Positions 13,212 through 20,470 of a stretch of DNA of 64,000 bases are shown here, piece after piece. Both the position numbers and the translations under genes were made by a program. The stretch is from a virus, in IMG/VR virus record IMGVR_UViG_3300044701_002789, positions 186,001 through 250,000 of that record. The stretch is one strand, 5' to 3'. Each line of letters opens with the position of its first letter. Position 1 is the first letter of the stretch. Below the pieces are notes generated by a model, which was not told the DNA's origin, searched no databases, and saw nothing but the letters and a program-made list of their open reading frames with translations.

Positions 13212-13712
13212 TTATTTTTGACGGACTTGTTCTACTTGAGATTGTTTTCCGTCTAGATTATATTCTTTATTCAGTTCAGAATTCCAAATAGTTCCATGAA
13301 TAAATCCGGCACCACCAAGAAGAATCGCAGATGCCATAATAATTGCACCCTTTTTCACCTCATCTTCCGTTGGATCTTCATTATCCGCAAAATCTGAAAC
13401 AGTGACACCAGTAAATTTTTGTGCCAACCAAGTTCCACCAGATCCATAAATCAACATAAGAACCCAAGGAGTAAAATAAAGGAAAAGAGCTGCTACGCCA
13501 AGAAGTCCTACAAACCAAGTTCCACCCCCAGAGGGCATAGAAATACCATCTCCACTACCAGATCCACGAATTTGACGAAGATTGCGAATGTTCATTGGGG
13601 AATAAATGTGTTGAATATTCCCTTTTGCTTCACCAACTGAACCTCCTTCCACAGTAACAGTAAAATAATTACCAGGATTGTTCAGAAGAATTTCTGCTTG
13701 CCAGGTTGCCAT
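13212..13712 (-). CDS. Membrane protein (166 aa)
   Basis: The start is set at the ATG at 13712 (MATWQAEILLNNPGNYFTVT) because the -10 box lies at 13740-13745 inside the longer frame. A soluble N-terminal region of about 70 residues with a Gly/Ser-rich linker is followed by two hydrophobic segments (FVGLLGVAALFLYFTPWVLM and GAIIMASAILLGGAGFIHGT). Probably a host-membrane protein made early in infection. No family recognised. Confidence 0.7.
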   Translation of the reverse strand: MATWQAEILLNNPGNYFTVTVEGGSVGEAKGNIQHIYSPMNIRNLRQIRGSGSGDGISMPSGGGTWFVGLLGVAALFLYFTPWVLMLIYGSGGTWLAQKFTGVTVSDFADNEDPTEDEVKKGAIIMASAILLGGAGFIHGTIWNSELNKEYNLDGKQSQVEQVRQK

Positions 13713-13739
13713 GATCAATTTATGTTGAATTACCAATAT

Positions 13740-13796
13740 ATCATACAGCAAAATGGGCGCATGTGGTGACTTTTTGTGCCAGTTTTTGAACTGGAT
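13740..13796 (-). promoter_or_regulatory. Composite operon-border promoter, copy G
   Basis: Leftward: ATCCAGTTCAAAAACTGGC (13796-13778), which contains a perfect 16-bp inverted repeat CCAGTTCAAAAACTGG, then a 32-bp spacer and -10 box TATGAT (13745-13740). The palindrome starts immediately after the stop of the 54-aa gene. It faces the membrane-protein gene at 13212. Confidence 0.65.
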
Positions 13797-13960
13797 CAAC
13801 CACCCCTTTGCTGAAGAGAACGAACCATGAGATCCGAAAACCTTTCCATTTTAGTATAATGAACGGACGCTGGATCGTCATTAATAGCATTTTTAAGTGC
13901 AACTAATTCTTCCCACTCTTCTTTTGATAGATTTCCTGTCTTTGTTTTCGTTAAGGTCAT
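13796..13960 (-). CDS. Hypothetical small protein (54 aa)
   Basis: ATG at 13960, TGA at 13796-13798. It starts MTLTKTKTGNLSKEEWEELV, with an N-terminal basic segment and then a helical body including LKNAINDDPASVHYTKMERF. It is isolated between composite promoters G and K. Function unknown. Confidence 0.65.
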   Translation of the reverse strand: MTLTKTKTGNLSKEEWEELVALKNAINDDPASVHYTKMERFSDLMVRSLQQRGG

Positions 13961-13977
13961 AAGTTACTTACAATTAA

Positions 13978-14035
13978 ATTGTCTCACTAATATGTAGTTA
14001 ATTGTGTGGTTTTGCTGACAATTGATTAAAATATC
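13978..14035 (-). promoter_or_regulatory. Possible degenerate composite promoter, copy K
   Basis: At the position expected for the 54-aa gene I find only a weak match: the proximal half-site AATTGTC (to 14017), a 33-bp spacer and a -10 box GACAAT (13983-13978). The distal half is not recognisable. Listed because the spacing agrees with the other copies. Confidence 0.3.
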
Positions 14036-14052
14036 TTCACAAAAATCAAGTG

Positions 14053-14271
14053 TCACTGAAGAAAAGTTCCAAACATACCAGAATCCCCAAACTTACGAGA
14101 TTCAAGTTTATCCATAAGATCTTCAGTTTTTTGAATCATATCTACAGCAAAAAGAAGTTCTGAAATTTGTTTGCAAACTGCAGTTTTTTCATTGACCGCA
14201 GCACTCTTGAGAGCATTGCGAAGATGACTTTGCGCTTCAAGAAGTTCTTCTTTTACTTTATCGGATAGCAT
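14053..14271 (-). CDS. Hypothetical helical protein (72 aa)
   Basis: Start at the ATG at 14271 (MLSDKVKEELLEAQSHLRNA), preceded by a strong Shine-Dalgarno GGAGGA; a frame reaching 14337 lacks one. The body is a long helix (ISELLFAVDMIQKTEDLMDK) ending GDSGMFGTFLQ. It is the last gene of the operon led by composite promoter H. Confidence 0.7.
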   Translation of the reverse strand: MLSDKVKEELLEAQSHLRNALKSAAVNEKTAVCKQISELLFAVDMIQKTEDLMDKLESRKFGDSGMFGTFLQ

Positions 14272-14282
14272 TAGTTTTCCTC

Positions 14283-14468
14283 CTAACTTTGGATTAGTTC
14301 TTGGTATTTTTCTTCGGGTAGCAAACAGAGTACACAAGAAGCAATCTCATAAATGTCTTCTTCTTCAAGACCATCTAGTGTCATTAGAGGTCCATCACCG
14401 AAAGAAATTGAAAATGAATATCCATCGGTGGGATTATACCCACCGCATGTTTGAATTCTACTTGCCAT
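14283..14468 (-). CDS. Hypothetical protein (61 aa)
   Basis: Starts MASRIQTCGGYNPTDGYSFS, beta-rich at first, then an acidic helix with VLCLLPEEKYQELIQS at the C terminus. The ATG overlaps the stop of the AbrB-like gene in another frame. No function assigned. Confidence 0.65.
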   Translation of the reverse strand: MASRIQTCGGYNPTDGYSFSISFGDGPLMTLDGLEEEDIYEIASCVLCLLPEEKYQELIQS

Positions 14469-15057
14469 TTACTTTTTTAAGTATAAAGGTGCCATCATTA
14501 TTATCAATCCAATCCACAGTATCACCCTCTTTTAGGTTTGCTTCTTTCAGCAATTCATCAGGAAACTGGATGAAATACTCACCATTTGTGCTGTCAACTT
14601 CTACTGGAATGACCCAACTTTTTTTATCAGTATTAATCATATCGGTAAGATCATTTCCTGCCGGATCAATCAAATCATTATTTTCTACCCAAAAATTGTA
14701 GTGATCAGGTTCAAATTGATTATCAGGAAAATTAGTGATTCTATCTAGAGTCAAATAGTCATTTGCCAGGTATTCTAGATCACTATGTCCCCAAGGAGGC
14801 ATAAAGTCATCCTTGTTTTGATTTCCTAATTCAACTACAGTTTTATTCCAAGCATCTTTAAATTTTTCATCAAATTCATCCAAATAATATTTAAGAAATT
14901 CATCAGCAGCATACATCAATTTTTCTGCCTTTTCTCTGTTTCCAGATCCTAGGGCATCAATTGCAGAATCTAGAATATCCCGAGCGGTACTCACTTTACA
15001 GACAGTGAGTTCCAGTTCGTTCATTACTTCCCAAACTTTTTCATAATTAAGAGTCAT
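14458..15057 (-). CDS. Protein with C-terminal AbrB/SpoVT-like domain
   Basis: Start taken at the ATG at 15057 (MTLNYEKVWEVMNELELTVC), preceded by GGAGAAA and overlapping the upstream stop; a longer start at 15081 is possible. About 199 residues. The first 130 are helical and acidic. Residues about 150-197 read YFIQFPDELLKEANLKEGDT followed by VDWIDNNDGTFILKKV, a swapped-hairpin AbrB-like pattern. AbrB domains bind DNA as dimers and are common in antitoxins and transition-state regulators. At a C terminus, it may instead serve for dimerisation. Confidence 0.65.
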   Translation of the reverse strand: MTLNYEKVWEVMNELELTVCKVSTARDILDSAIDALGSGNREKAEKLMYAADEFLKYYLDEFDEKFKDAWNKTVVELGNQNKDDFMPPWGHSDLEYLANDYLTLDRITNFPDNQFEPDHYNFWVENNDLIDPAGNDLTDMINTDKKSWVIPVEVDSTNGEYFIQFPDELLKEANLKEGDTVDWIDNNDGTFILKKVNGK

Positions 15058-15244
15058 GCTTTTCTCCATAAAGAATGTCAATACGATTGTCTACTGCTTC
15101 AATAGAAGACTGAAGAGTTTTGATAGATTGGGAAATTTCTTCCAATCTTGTTTGCATCATAAAAAATTCGATCCGATTTTCAATATAAGTAGGATCTTTT
15201 ATTTCCCGCGAAGAAGAAAATAAATTTTTAAAAAACTTCATCAT
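15047..15244 (-). CDS. Hypothetical coiled-coil protein (65 aa)
   Basis: MMKFFKNLFSSSREIKDPTY, then a long heptad-containing helix (LEEISQSIKTLQSSIEAVDN). It sits between and overlaps the AbrB-domain gene and the gene at 15228. A short amphipathic N terminus could touch a membrane. Function unknown. Confidence 0.65.
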   Translation of the reverse strand: MMKFFKNLFSSSREIKDPTYIENRIEFFMMQTRLEEISQSIKTLQSSIEAVDNRIDILYGEKHDS

Positions 15245-15533
15245 TTGGAACAGAAATTTGTCTAAAAGGAATGTTTAGAGTGTCCGCATAAGATGCTGGA
15301 CAACCCTCAGTAGATCCATGAGCAGGAACCCAAGATCTCAAAAGTTTAGCGGCGCATTTTCCGCGATAAGAAAACGCTTCCGATCGTTTATTGAAGTATT
15401 CTTGGGATTTGAACGGAAAATTTTCTGCTTCTAGGAGAAGAGAGTATTCCGTTTGATTTACATATTTGAGGTATCTTTCCCGATTTTCGTCGGTAGGATT
15501 TTCAACGAGTGTTTTGATAATTTCCTCAATCAT
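15228..15533 (-). CDS. Hypothetical protein (101 aa)
   Basis: Begins MIEEIIKTLVENPTDENRER. The second half holds RGKCAAKLLRSWVPAHGSTE with a GCPASYADTLNIP stretch, mixed alpha/beta. First gene after composite promoter H. I recognise no family. Confidence 0.65.
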   Translation of the reverse strand: MIEEIIKTLVENPTDENRERYLKYVNQTEYSLLLEAENFPFKSQEYFNKRSEAFSYRGKCAAKLLRSWVPAHGSTEGCPASYADTLNIPFRQISVPNDEVF

Positions 15534-15553
15534 GGTTTTTTGTTAACAGATCA

Positions 15554-15610
15554 ATAATAGCAGAAACCCTCCGACCATTCAGCAGAGGGTGGACAGTTTT
15601 TGTATTGTCA
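15554..15610 (-). promoter_or_regulatory. Composite operon-border promoter, copy H
   Basis: Leftward: TGACAATACAAAAACTGTC (15610-15592), a 32-bp spacer containing the hairpin ACCCTC/GAGGGT followed by TTT, and a -10 box TATTAT (15559-15554) with an upstream TG. It faces the gene with ATG at 15533. Confidence 0.6.
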
Positions 15611-15615
15611 CACAA

Positions 15616-15909
15616 TTAACTTTTTTCATCCTTCTTTTGTGTTGGAAAGAGTTTATAAGAACCTTTTTTTAAGTTATATCTTTTGATATAGGATTCGCAA
15701 TGTTCTTTACACATAAAAAAACATCTCTTAAAATCTTTACCATCCATGTGTTCCAAAGTTATTGGAAAGGACTCATGAAATGTATCAGATGGAATAATTG
15801 CATTTCCTGGAGATTTAGGTGTTGGGATCTGCGATTTCTTTTTAATATTTGAAGAATTTTTTCTTTTTGTTCCTGTAGGTTTTTTCCCTGTTGGTTTCTT
15901 ATTAGTCAT
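15616..15909 (-). CDS. Basic protein with disordered N terminus (97 aa)
   Basis: The first 35 residues are a Lys/Thr/Ser/Pro-rich, probably disordered tail (MTNKKPTGKKPTGTKRKNSS). The rest carries CFFMCKEHCESYIKRYNLKK, three Cys in close spacing that may bind metal. Nucleic-acid binding is suggested by the charge only. Confidence 0.6.
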   Translation of the reverse strand: MTNKKPTGKKPTGTKRKNSSNIKKKSQIPTPKSPGNAIIPSDTFHESFPITLEHMDGKDFKRCFFMCKEHCESYIKRYNLKKGSYKLFPTQKKDEKS

Positions 15910-16091
15910 TCTTTGAAATTTAATTTATAATATTTGTTATATCTCAAATAAGAAGACACTGAGGGTTTAAATCCTAACGAATAACAACTTTCACAATATA
16001 AATTAAAATTATACCAAGGTGTTGTGTTGTCTAGTGTCGGGAACTTGTTTTGTTTCGTGTAACTTTTTAAGTGCTTCCAAAACTTCAGCAT
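15906..16091 (-). CDS. Hypothetical protein (61 aa), start uncertain
   Basis: The C-terminal 40 residues (TPWYNFNLYCESCYSLGFKP with SVSSYLRYNKYYKLNFKE) look coding and contain a CESC pair. The N-terminal half overlaps a coupled 45-aa gene (16009-16146) in another frame. As with the pair at 8937/9067, the downstream sequence is in the +1 frame relative to the small gene. The start is therefore doubtful. Confidence 0.4.
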   Translation of the reverse strand: MLKFWKHLKSYTKQNKFPTLDNTTPWYNFNLYCESCYSLGFKPSVSSYLRYNKYYKLNFKE

Positions 16092-16146
16092 TTTCTTCCC
16101 AAGTCCATTCGTTATCGTTCTTATCTTTGTAATTTTTTTTAGTCAT
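16009..16146 (-). CDS. Hypothetical small protein (45 aa)
   Basis: ATG at 16146, TAA at 16009-16011. It starts MTKKNYKDKNDNEWTWEENA and continues EVLEALKKLHETKQ. The ATG overlaps the stop of 16143-16367 as ATGA, which supports it. It may continue into the frame of 15906-16091 by a frameshift. Function unknown. Confidence 0.6.
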   Translation of the reverse strand: MTKKNYKDKNDNEWTWEENAEVLEALKKLHETKQVPDTRQHNTLV

Positions 16147-16367
16147 AGTTTACCACCTACAGTAGATTCATAAGTTTTAATAACTTCAACAAAACCTTCT
16201 TGTTTCATTTTGAGATATGATCTAGTAGCATTAATACATTCATCTTCAGTAAGAGAAGTTATAATACATTTACCTTCTAAATCGTAAGATCTCCAAGTAC
16301 CCCATCTTTGCTGAGAAACCGTAAAGCACTCATCATAGATGTTTTTCGTTTCCAATTCTTGCGTCAT
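16143..16367 (-). CDS. Hypothetical protein (74 aa)
   Basis: The ATG at 16367 (MTQELETKNIYDECFTVSQQ) is preferred to an in-frame TTG at 16370. The protein has a strand-rich middle (RWGTWRSYDLEGKCIITSLT) and a helix (EDECINATRSYLKMKQEGFV). It overlaps the upstream membrane-protein gene by 35 bp. Function unknown. Confidence 0.65.
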   Translation of the reverse strand: MTQELETKNIYDECFTVSQQRWGTWRSYDLEGKCIITSLTEDECINATRSYLKMKQEGFVEVIKTYESTVGGKL

Positions 16368-16593
16368 CAAATTCCTTTTGAAGTTCTGTTGCTATCTTAG
16401 CATACTCCCATCTTTTAATCAAATTGGTAATTGGATTTCTGGGATGAAATTTTACCATCCAAAAAAACCGCTCAATATTTAATCTGGTCATTTTAAGGAC
16501 TAAGGTTAAATATTCTGAAACATTTGGATCTACTATCATCATAAACCCAACCACACCAAAAATAATTAAAAGTGTTGCTTGTATGGGAGTCAT
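16333..16593 (-). CDS. Small membrane protein (86 aa)
   Basis: An N-terminal transmembrane segment (ATLLIIFGVVGFMMIVDP, residues about 6-23) is followed by an amphipathic region and a charged helical tail (EYAKIATELQKEFDDARIGN). Single-pass topology is likely. Function unknown. Confidence 0.65.
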   Translation of the reverse strand: MTPIQATLLIIFGVVGFMMIVDPNVSEYLTLVLKMTRLNIERFFWMVKFHPRNPITNLIKRWEYAKIATELQKEFDDARIGNEKHL

Positions 16594-16594
16594 T

Positions 16595-16984
16595 TTATTC
16601 TTCCAGGATTTTAGTATTTAGATCATCCAGTTCAACATCTTCAACAAGATTTTTTATTCTATCCATAAAAGATTCATCTAAAGGAATGACTTTTTCTTTC
16701 CCGGTTTTTATGTCGTGAGACATTTGTAGAAGACTATCTAAGAAGTATTTTGGGCAAATATCATCTTCTAAACTATCCCAAAAATACAGAATACACTGTT
16801 CTAAAGGATCATCTGTTTTTAGTAGAGCGTAATTCTCATAGTTATTTCCCATGAGATCCCCCCAATTCTTAAAAGAGTACCAGCAATTGTGCCATCCTTG
16901 TATGATACAAGAATACCAAATATATTCTAACCAACTTAATTTTACTTTATCGGTATTTGTTCCTAAGATGGGTTTTGAGAACAT
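16595..16984 (-). CDS. Hypothetical protein (129 aa)
   Basis: The N-terminal third is rich in Trp and Tyr (WLEYIWYSCIIQGWHNCWYS) and the rest is acidic (ILYFWDSLEDDICPKYFLDS). The ATG overlaps the upstream stop as TAATG. No family recognised. Confidence 0.65.
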   Translation of the reverse strand: MFSKPILGTNTDKVKLSWLEYIWYSCIIQGWHNCWYSFKNWGDLMGNNYENYALLKTDDPLEQCILYFWDSLEDDICPKYFLDSLLQMSHDIKTGKEKVIPLDESFMDRIKNLVEDVELDDLNTKILEE

Positions 16985-17154
16985 TATTTTTTTACCTCAG
17001 ATTGAATACGAACTGGACAAGATGGAACCACTTCTCCAAGTTCTTTCATTATAGACACTTTTTGTTCTCTTGTCAATCCCACCACAGATTGAATTCTATC
17101 TCCAATTCCAATAACATCATTACAATTTAATAGTGTTATCAGAAAAATATTCAT
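16984..17154 (-). CDS. Hypothetical small protein (56 aa)
   Basis: ATG at 17154, TAA at 16984-16986, starting MNIFLITLLNCNDVIGIGDR. The hydrophobic start with a Cys at residue 11 (TLLNC) recalls a short lipoprotein signal but the charged residue normally before the hydrophobic core is missing. The C-terminal part is KELGEVVPSCPVRIQSEVKK. Function unknown. Confidence 0.6.
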   Translation of the reverse strand: MNIFLITLLNCNDVIGIGDRIQSVVGLTREQKVSIMKELGEVVPSCPVRIQSEVKK

Positions 17155-17477
17155 TAGTCTCTACGCCTCCACTCTCCATTATCATTATTATCCCTACGAA
17201 ACCAGTCTGCAATTTCATCTGGACTATTGAACCCAGTTTTGTGATTGCTGGGATCAGGATCTCCCAAATCAAGTGCGTTGAGAAACCCATCTGTACTATT
17301 TTGATCCATTTCTGGATTCATAGATTTTCTTCGCGCCTGACGAATCATTGTAGCAGCACTAGCATTTACTTTTGCAAGTTTTTCTGCCCAAATCATTTCG
17401 TCTAAACTTACTTCTTCATGGGATACAATTTTTTCACAAATAGACTGAAGTTTTAGACGATAATTAGTGCTCAGCAT
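17154..17477 (-). CDS. Hypothetical protein (107 aa)
   Basis: Well supported start: AAGGAGAG lies just before the ATG at 17477. Helical N-terminal 60 residues (MLSTNYRLKLQSICEKIVSH; IWAEKLAKVNASAATMIRQA), then an acidic, Asn/Asp-rich tail ending RRDNNDNGEWRRRD. The composition suggests an adaptor with a disordered C terminus. Function unknown. Confidence 0.7.
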   Translation of the reverse strand: MLSTNYRLKLQSICEKIVSHEEVSLDEMIWAEKLAKVNASAATMIRQARRKSMNPEMDQNSTDGFLNALDLGDPDPSNHKTGFNSPDEIADWFRRDNNDNGEWRRRD

Positions 17478-17497
17478 GAATTCTCTCCTTAGTAGTA

Positions 17498-17505
17498 GTA
17501 TTTAG
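17498..17505 (-). promoter_or_regulatory. Late-promoter-like box CTAAATAC
   Basis: CTAAATAC on the minus strand, 20 bp before the ATG at 17477. It is a weaker variant of the TATAAATA late box. The spacing is right, but the match is short and low-specificity in AT-rich DNA. Confidence 0.35.
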
Positions 17506-17507
17506 AA

Positions 17508-18308
17508 TTAAATTTCAATCCCAAAATCAGCATTGAAATTAAGATTAAGTCCATGATTGTTGTATCCATTGTAATAACCCCTAGGATTGCAAATGATTCT
17601 ACATTCCCCAATAGTGTAGTCAAAACTCTCATGAGTATGACCATGACTCCAATATTTAATCTGAGGATGATCTAAAATGAGATCGTCAAGATCACTGACA
17701 TAGGCACCGTTTGCAATTCCACTATTTCGGTATTTTTCATGAACAGACTGATAGGAAGGTGCATGGTGAGTGAGAACCCAGATTTTATCATTTTTAAATT
17801 CTTCTAGTTTCTCTAGAAGATATTGCTTGGATTTTTTATGAAATCCTAGAGTATCATCAGGATTCATCTTACGAAACTTTGGAGTAATACGAATGATTTT
17901 ATAGTCATTCATACACTGAGAAGCTTCCATCATTTCCAGAGCATTCTCATTCCGAAAATCAGTCCAAAAAGTTGAACCAATAAAAATCCAGTCTTTAATT
18001 TTCACATAATCATTCTCAAGAAGGTGAACACCAACTGGCATCTGTTCTCTAAGAACATTCCAAGATCCTTCATAATTGTATCCGTATGCTTCATGATTGC
18101 CTGCAATATACAGGACATGCTCAAAGTTGTCGGAACACTTCTTTAGAAAGTCATCGTAGACCTTATGGAGTTTTCCATTGGTTTTAAAGTGGCGAGCACA
18201 AAGAATGTCACCACCAAGAATCAGAACGTCACCTTCACCTAGGTCTGGGACTCCATGACCATATTCACACATTTCCAGGTGAAGATCACTAACAACTTTA
18301 ACTTTCAT
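17508..18308 (-). CDS. Calcineurin-like metallophosphoesterase
   Basis: A 266-residue phosphoesterase with a full motif set: SDLHLE (residues 7-12), GGDILC (about 32-37), AGNHEAYG, LTHHAPS and SHGHTHES. The canonical GNHE and GHTH motifs contrast with the diverged NHQNK motif of the phage's other phosphoesterase (9382-10098), so the two probably act on different substrates. The substrate is unknown. It starts overlapping the end of the gene at 18305 (ATGA). Confidence 0.85.
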   Translation of the reverse strand: MKVKVVSDLHLEMCEYGHGVPDLGEGDVLILGGDILCARHFKTNGKLHKVYDDFLKKCSDNFEHVLYIAGNHEAYGYNYEGSWNVLREQMPVGVHLLENDYVKIKDWIFIGSTFWTDFRNENALEMMEASQCMNDYKIIRITPKFRKMNPDDTLGFHKKSKQYLLEKLEEFKNDKIWVLTHHAPSYQSVHEKYRNSGIANGAYVSDLDDLILDHPQIKYWSHGHTHESFDYTIGECRIICNPRGYYNGYNNHGLNLNFNADFGIEI

Positions 18309-18538
18309 TTCTCAACCTTCCAGTGTTCATTTCCTTCTTTTTGAATCCAAAAAAAGTATTTGCGATTTATGGACGCCAAGAAAAACATAGTTTCAGTTTC
18401 TTGTTCCACTTCGCAAGCATGAAAAGAATTCATTATATTTGCAAATCTATTCTTTGCTTTTGAACTTAGTGGAATCACATTAACAATCTTTCTTTTCACT
18501 TTACCAAGTTTCAGTGGTGTACTAGTGCAGTTTAGCAT
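18305..18538 (-). CDS. Hypothetical basic protein (77 aa)
   Basis: I take the ATG at 18538 (MLNCTSTPLKLGKVKRKIVN), 13 bp after the upstream stop and preceded by GGGGATGA. The longer frame reaching 18634 would overlap the upstream gene heavily. The C-terminal half is aromatic (FFLASINRKYFFWIQKEGNE). Function unknown. Confidence 0.6.
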   Translation of the reverse strand: MLNCTSTPLKLGKVKRKIVNVIPLSSKAKNRFANIMNSFHACEVEQETETMFFLASINRKYFFWIQKEGNEHWKVEK

Positions 18539-18551
18539 GATCTCATCCCCA

Positions 18552-18734
18552 TCAGAGGAACTGAGTGACACCTTGCCCACTGTCCTCCCTGTGTGATTTG
18601 ATGAACGCATTTGCTTCATGAACAGTTCTAACATCCCCGATTTGCTGACCTCTATGGATAATCACAAGTCTCTTTCCCCAAGGAACTGCCATGTATCCAT
18701 CTGGAGTTTCAAACCCATCACTTTTTCTGGGCAT
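18552..18734 (-). CDS. Hypothetical protein (60 aa)
   Basis: MPRKSDGFETPDGYMAVPWG followed by KRLVIIHRGQQIGDVRTVHE: a basic, beta-rich miniprotein with a helical end (ANAFIKSHRE). The ATG overlaps the end of the gene at 18718 by 17 bp. Function unknown. Confidence 0.65.
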   Translation of the reverse strand: MPRKSDGFETPDGYMAVPWGKRLVIIHRGQQIGDVRTVHEANAFIKSHREDSGQGVTQFL

Positions 18735-19302
18735 AATATTCTAAATCTTCATTATATCTTTGTATAATCATGAGGCAAATGTTATCAAAATTTATAATAT
18801 TTTTTTCCAACTGCTCCAAAGAAGAATCAAAATTATTTGTCATTGATTCTATTAAATCAAAAGAAGGAATGCATGATGACAATAACGCCAGTGCAGATAT
18901 GATATAAGCAGCAGTATGATGACCAGGAGAAATATCTGGCATTTTAATAATCTGCTCAAAAGGATTTACTGGAGCGTCTTCATATAGTGGATGATTTTCC
19001 GAATACCAATAGATTGCCGCCAAACCACAAAGATACACACAGTCTTTGATTAAAAAATCTTTAGATTGAACATCCATTTTATCCAAATCTTCTTTACTAG
19101 GCATCATTCCATTTTTCAGTGCCGAAGATACTTCTTCTGGAACATCGCCAAATTCTTGATCTTCATCCATAACCCTAAAAAGATCATGCCGATTTGCCAA
19201 ACATTCCAAATATCTTAAAGCAAACTCTGTAGTTTGTTCGGTCTGCTCTTTTACTTCACTGATTCGTGTCTGTAGTGCTTTGATGTTAAATTTATCTTCC
19301 AT
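18718..19302 (-). CDS. Hypothetical helical protein (194 aa)
   Basis: MEDKFNIKALQTRISEVKEQ opens a helical protein with acidic loops and several Cys. One hydrophobic stretch (TAAYIISALALLSSCIPSFD) is helix-like but not clearly transmembrane. It is coupled to the gene at 19302 by a 1-bp overlap. Function unknown. Confidence 0.7.
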   Translation of the reverse strand: MEDKFNIKALQTRISEVKEQTEQTTEFALRYLECLANRHDLFRVMDEDQEFGDVPEEVSSALKNGMMPSKEDLDKMDVQSKDFLIKDCVYLCGLAAIYWYSENHPLYEDAPVNPFEQIIKMPDISPGHHTAAYIISALALLSSCIPSFDLIESMTNNFDSSLEQLEKNIINFDNICLMIIQRYNEDLEYYAQKK

Positions 19303-19871
19303 TATTCTACCAAAAATTGTTTTTCATAGTCCAAAATTTCTTGAGGAGTTTCAATATAATTACTCACATAATCTGTTGGAGTATTATACCAGTTTCTTCC
19401 GTAATTTCTTCTGAGCAATCTAATGTCAAGATGCTGATACTTTTTATCAGTGGGCACATATATCTTAAAATCGCCCGCCTTATTGGACGTTAATAAAGAA
19501 AGTCTTCGGTTTTCATCCGAAGTAATGTCTATGGTGGTACACGCTATGAGAAAAATCTCTTTGAACTTATCGTAGTCTGTCAGGTATATATCTGGATTAT
19601 CCATGATCATCCTAGCAATAAACTGAGGAGAGTAGCAGTGGTCTTTACAGATCGTCCATTTTGGGTTGCTTCTCTTCTCCAGTAAAGCGTTTTCTGTGAT
19701 GTACCCCGAGGGCATTGAGAGAGCGTGTACTAGGTCGTAGTACGGTCTCGTAACCCCTCGGAGCACATCCTTATCATTCGGTTTGGACTGCCATAGATCT
19801 AAACATGCTCGTAAGCAGTGAAAAGCAATTAAACAATAAATATCAATTCTGTATTGAGTTGTTAGTTTCAT
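19302..19871 (-). CDS. Hypothetical protein (189 aa)
   Basis: MKLTTQYRIDIYCLIAFHCL begins a mixed alpha/beta protein with several conserved-looking segments (LRGVTRPYYDLVHALSMPSG; YSPQFIARMIMDNPDIYLTD; LDIRLLRRNYGRNWYNTP). The many charged and aromatic residues suggest an enzyme or DNA-binding protein but I cannot place it. Unlike most units here it has no composite promoter upstream; the homing endonuclease gene sits there instead. Confidence 0.7.
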   Translation of the reverse strand: MKLTTQYRIDIYCLIAFHCLRACLDLWQSKPNDKDVLRGVTRPYYDLVHALSMPSGYITENALLEKRSNPKWTICKDHCYSPQFIARMIMDNPDIYLTDYDKFKEIFLIACTTIDITSDENRRLSLLTSNKAGDFKIYVPTDKKYQHLDIRLLRRNYGRNWYNTPTDYVSNYIETPQEILDYEKQFLVE

Positions 19872-19895
19872 TCAATAAAATAAAATAATTTGCAA

Positions 19896-19912
19896 CCTAA
19901 TTTTATATTAGG
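19896..19912 (-). terminator. Weak hairpin at end of the endonuclease gene
   Basis: CCTAAT-ATAAA-ATTAGG on the minus strand, overlapping the stop of the GIY-YIG gene and followed by an AT-rich stretch rather than a clean T-run. A possible weak terminator only. Confidence 0.3.
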
Positions 19913-20468
19913 ATCTACCAAGTCTCCACCCATCCCCAGGACACTCTACACTCATAGTTGTTTTTTGTCCATCTGTCCACCACACTTTTCCTTTTGTTGG
20001 ACTAGATTTTCCTTTTCTAGTTCTACTCATCTTTTGTCTAGCTTCAAAACTATGATTTTTTCCCGACCAATAATCACATTTTTTTCTATATTCGTCATTC
20101 ATTTTTTTACCTTTATTCCAAACATCATAACTTAAAGGTTTATTTTTTCTGGATTCTGAAAGTTTTCTTTTAGTTTCCAATGATCTTTTTCTGCCCAAAT
20201 GATTTGGTGGATGATCGCCACCATTAGTCATATTAATAAGAATTCCTGTGCCCAAATCTTTTCTTCCAAATAAAGAAATCATGTATATTTCATGATTAAA
20301 AGCATGTATTTCATCCTTAAAATATTTTAAAATAATTATATTTTTGGGATTATTTGGTCGTATATCCAAAGATCCTCTTTTATGTGATTGATATGCTCTA
20401 TTTTTAGATCCTTTTCCAATATAATAAGGAGTTTTATCTTCTCGCAGATATGCGTAGGTATAATACAT
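19908..20468 (-). CDS. GIY-YIG homing endonuclease
   Basis: A 186-residue protein. The N-terminal nuclease domain has YTYAYLREDKTPYYIGKG (the GIY-YIG pair written here as YAY/YIG) and a catalytic-type HEIYMI helix. The C-terminal half carries NUMOD3-like DNA-binding repeats (HLGRKRSLETKRKLSESRKN; SFEARQKMSRTRKGKSS) and ends GDGWRLGRS. Such enzymes cut a specific intronless target and spread by gene conversion. It stands free between the helicase gene and the gene at 19302. The AT-rich composition is similar to its neighbours. Confidence 0.9.
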   Translation of the reverse strand: MYYTYAYLREDKTPYYIGKGSKNRAYQSHKRGSLDIRPNNPKNIIILKYFKDEIHAFNHEIYMISLFGRKDLGTGILINMTNGGDHPPNHLGRKRSLETKRKLSESRKNKPLSYDVWNKGKKMNDEYRKKCDYWSGKNHSFEARQKMSRTRKGKSSPTKGKVWWTDGQKTTMSVECPGDGWRLGRS

Positions 20469-20470
20469 TT

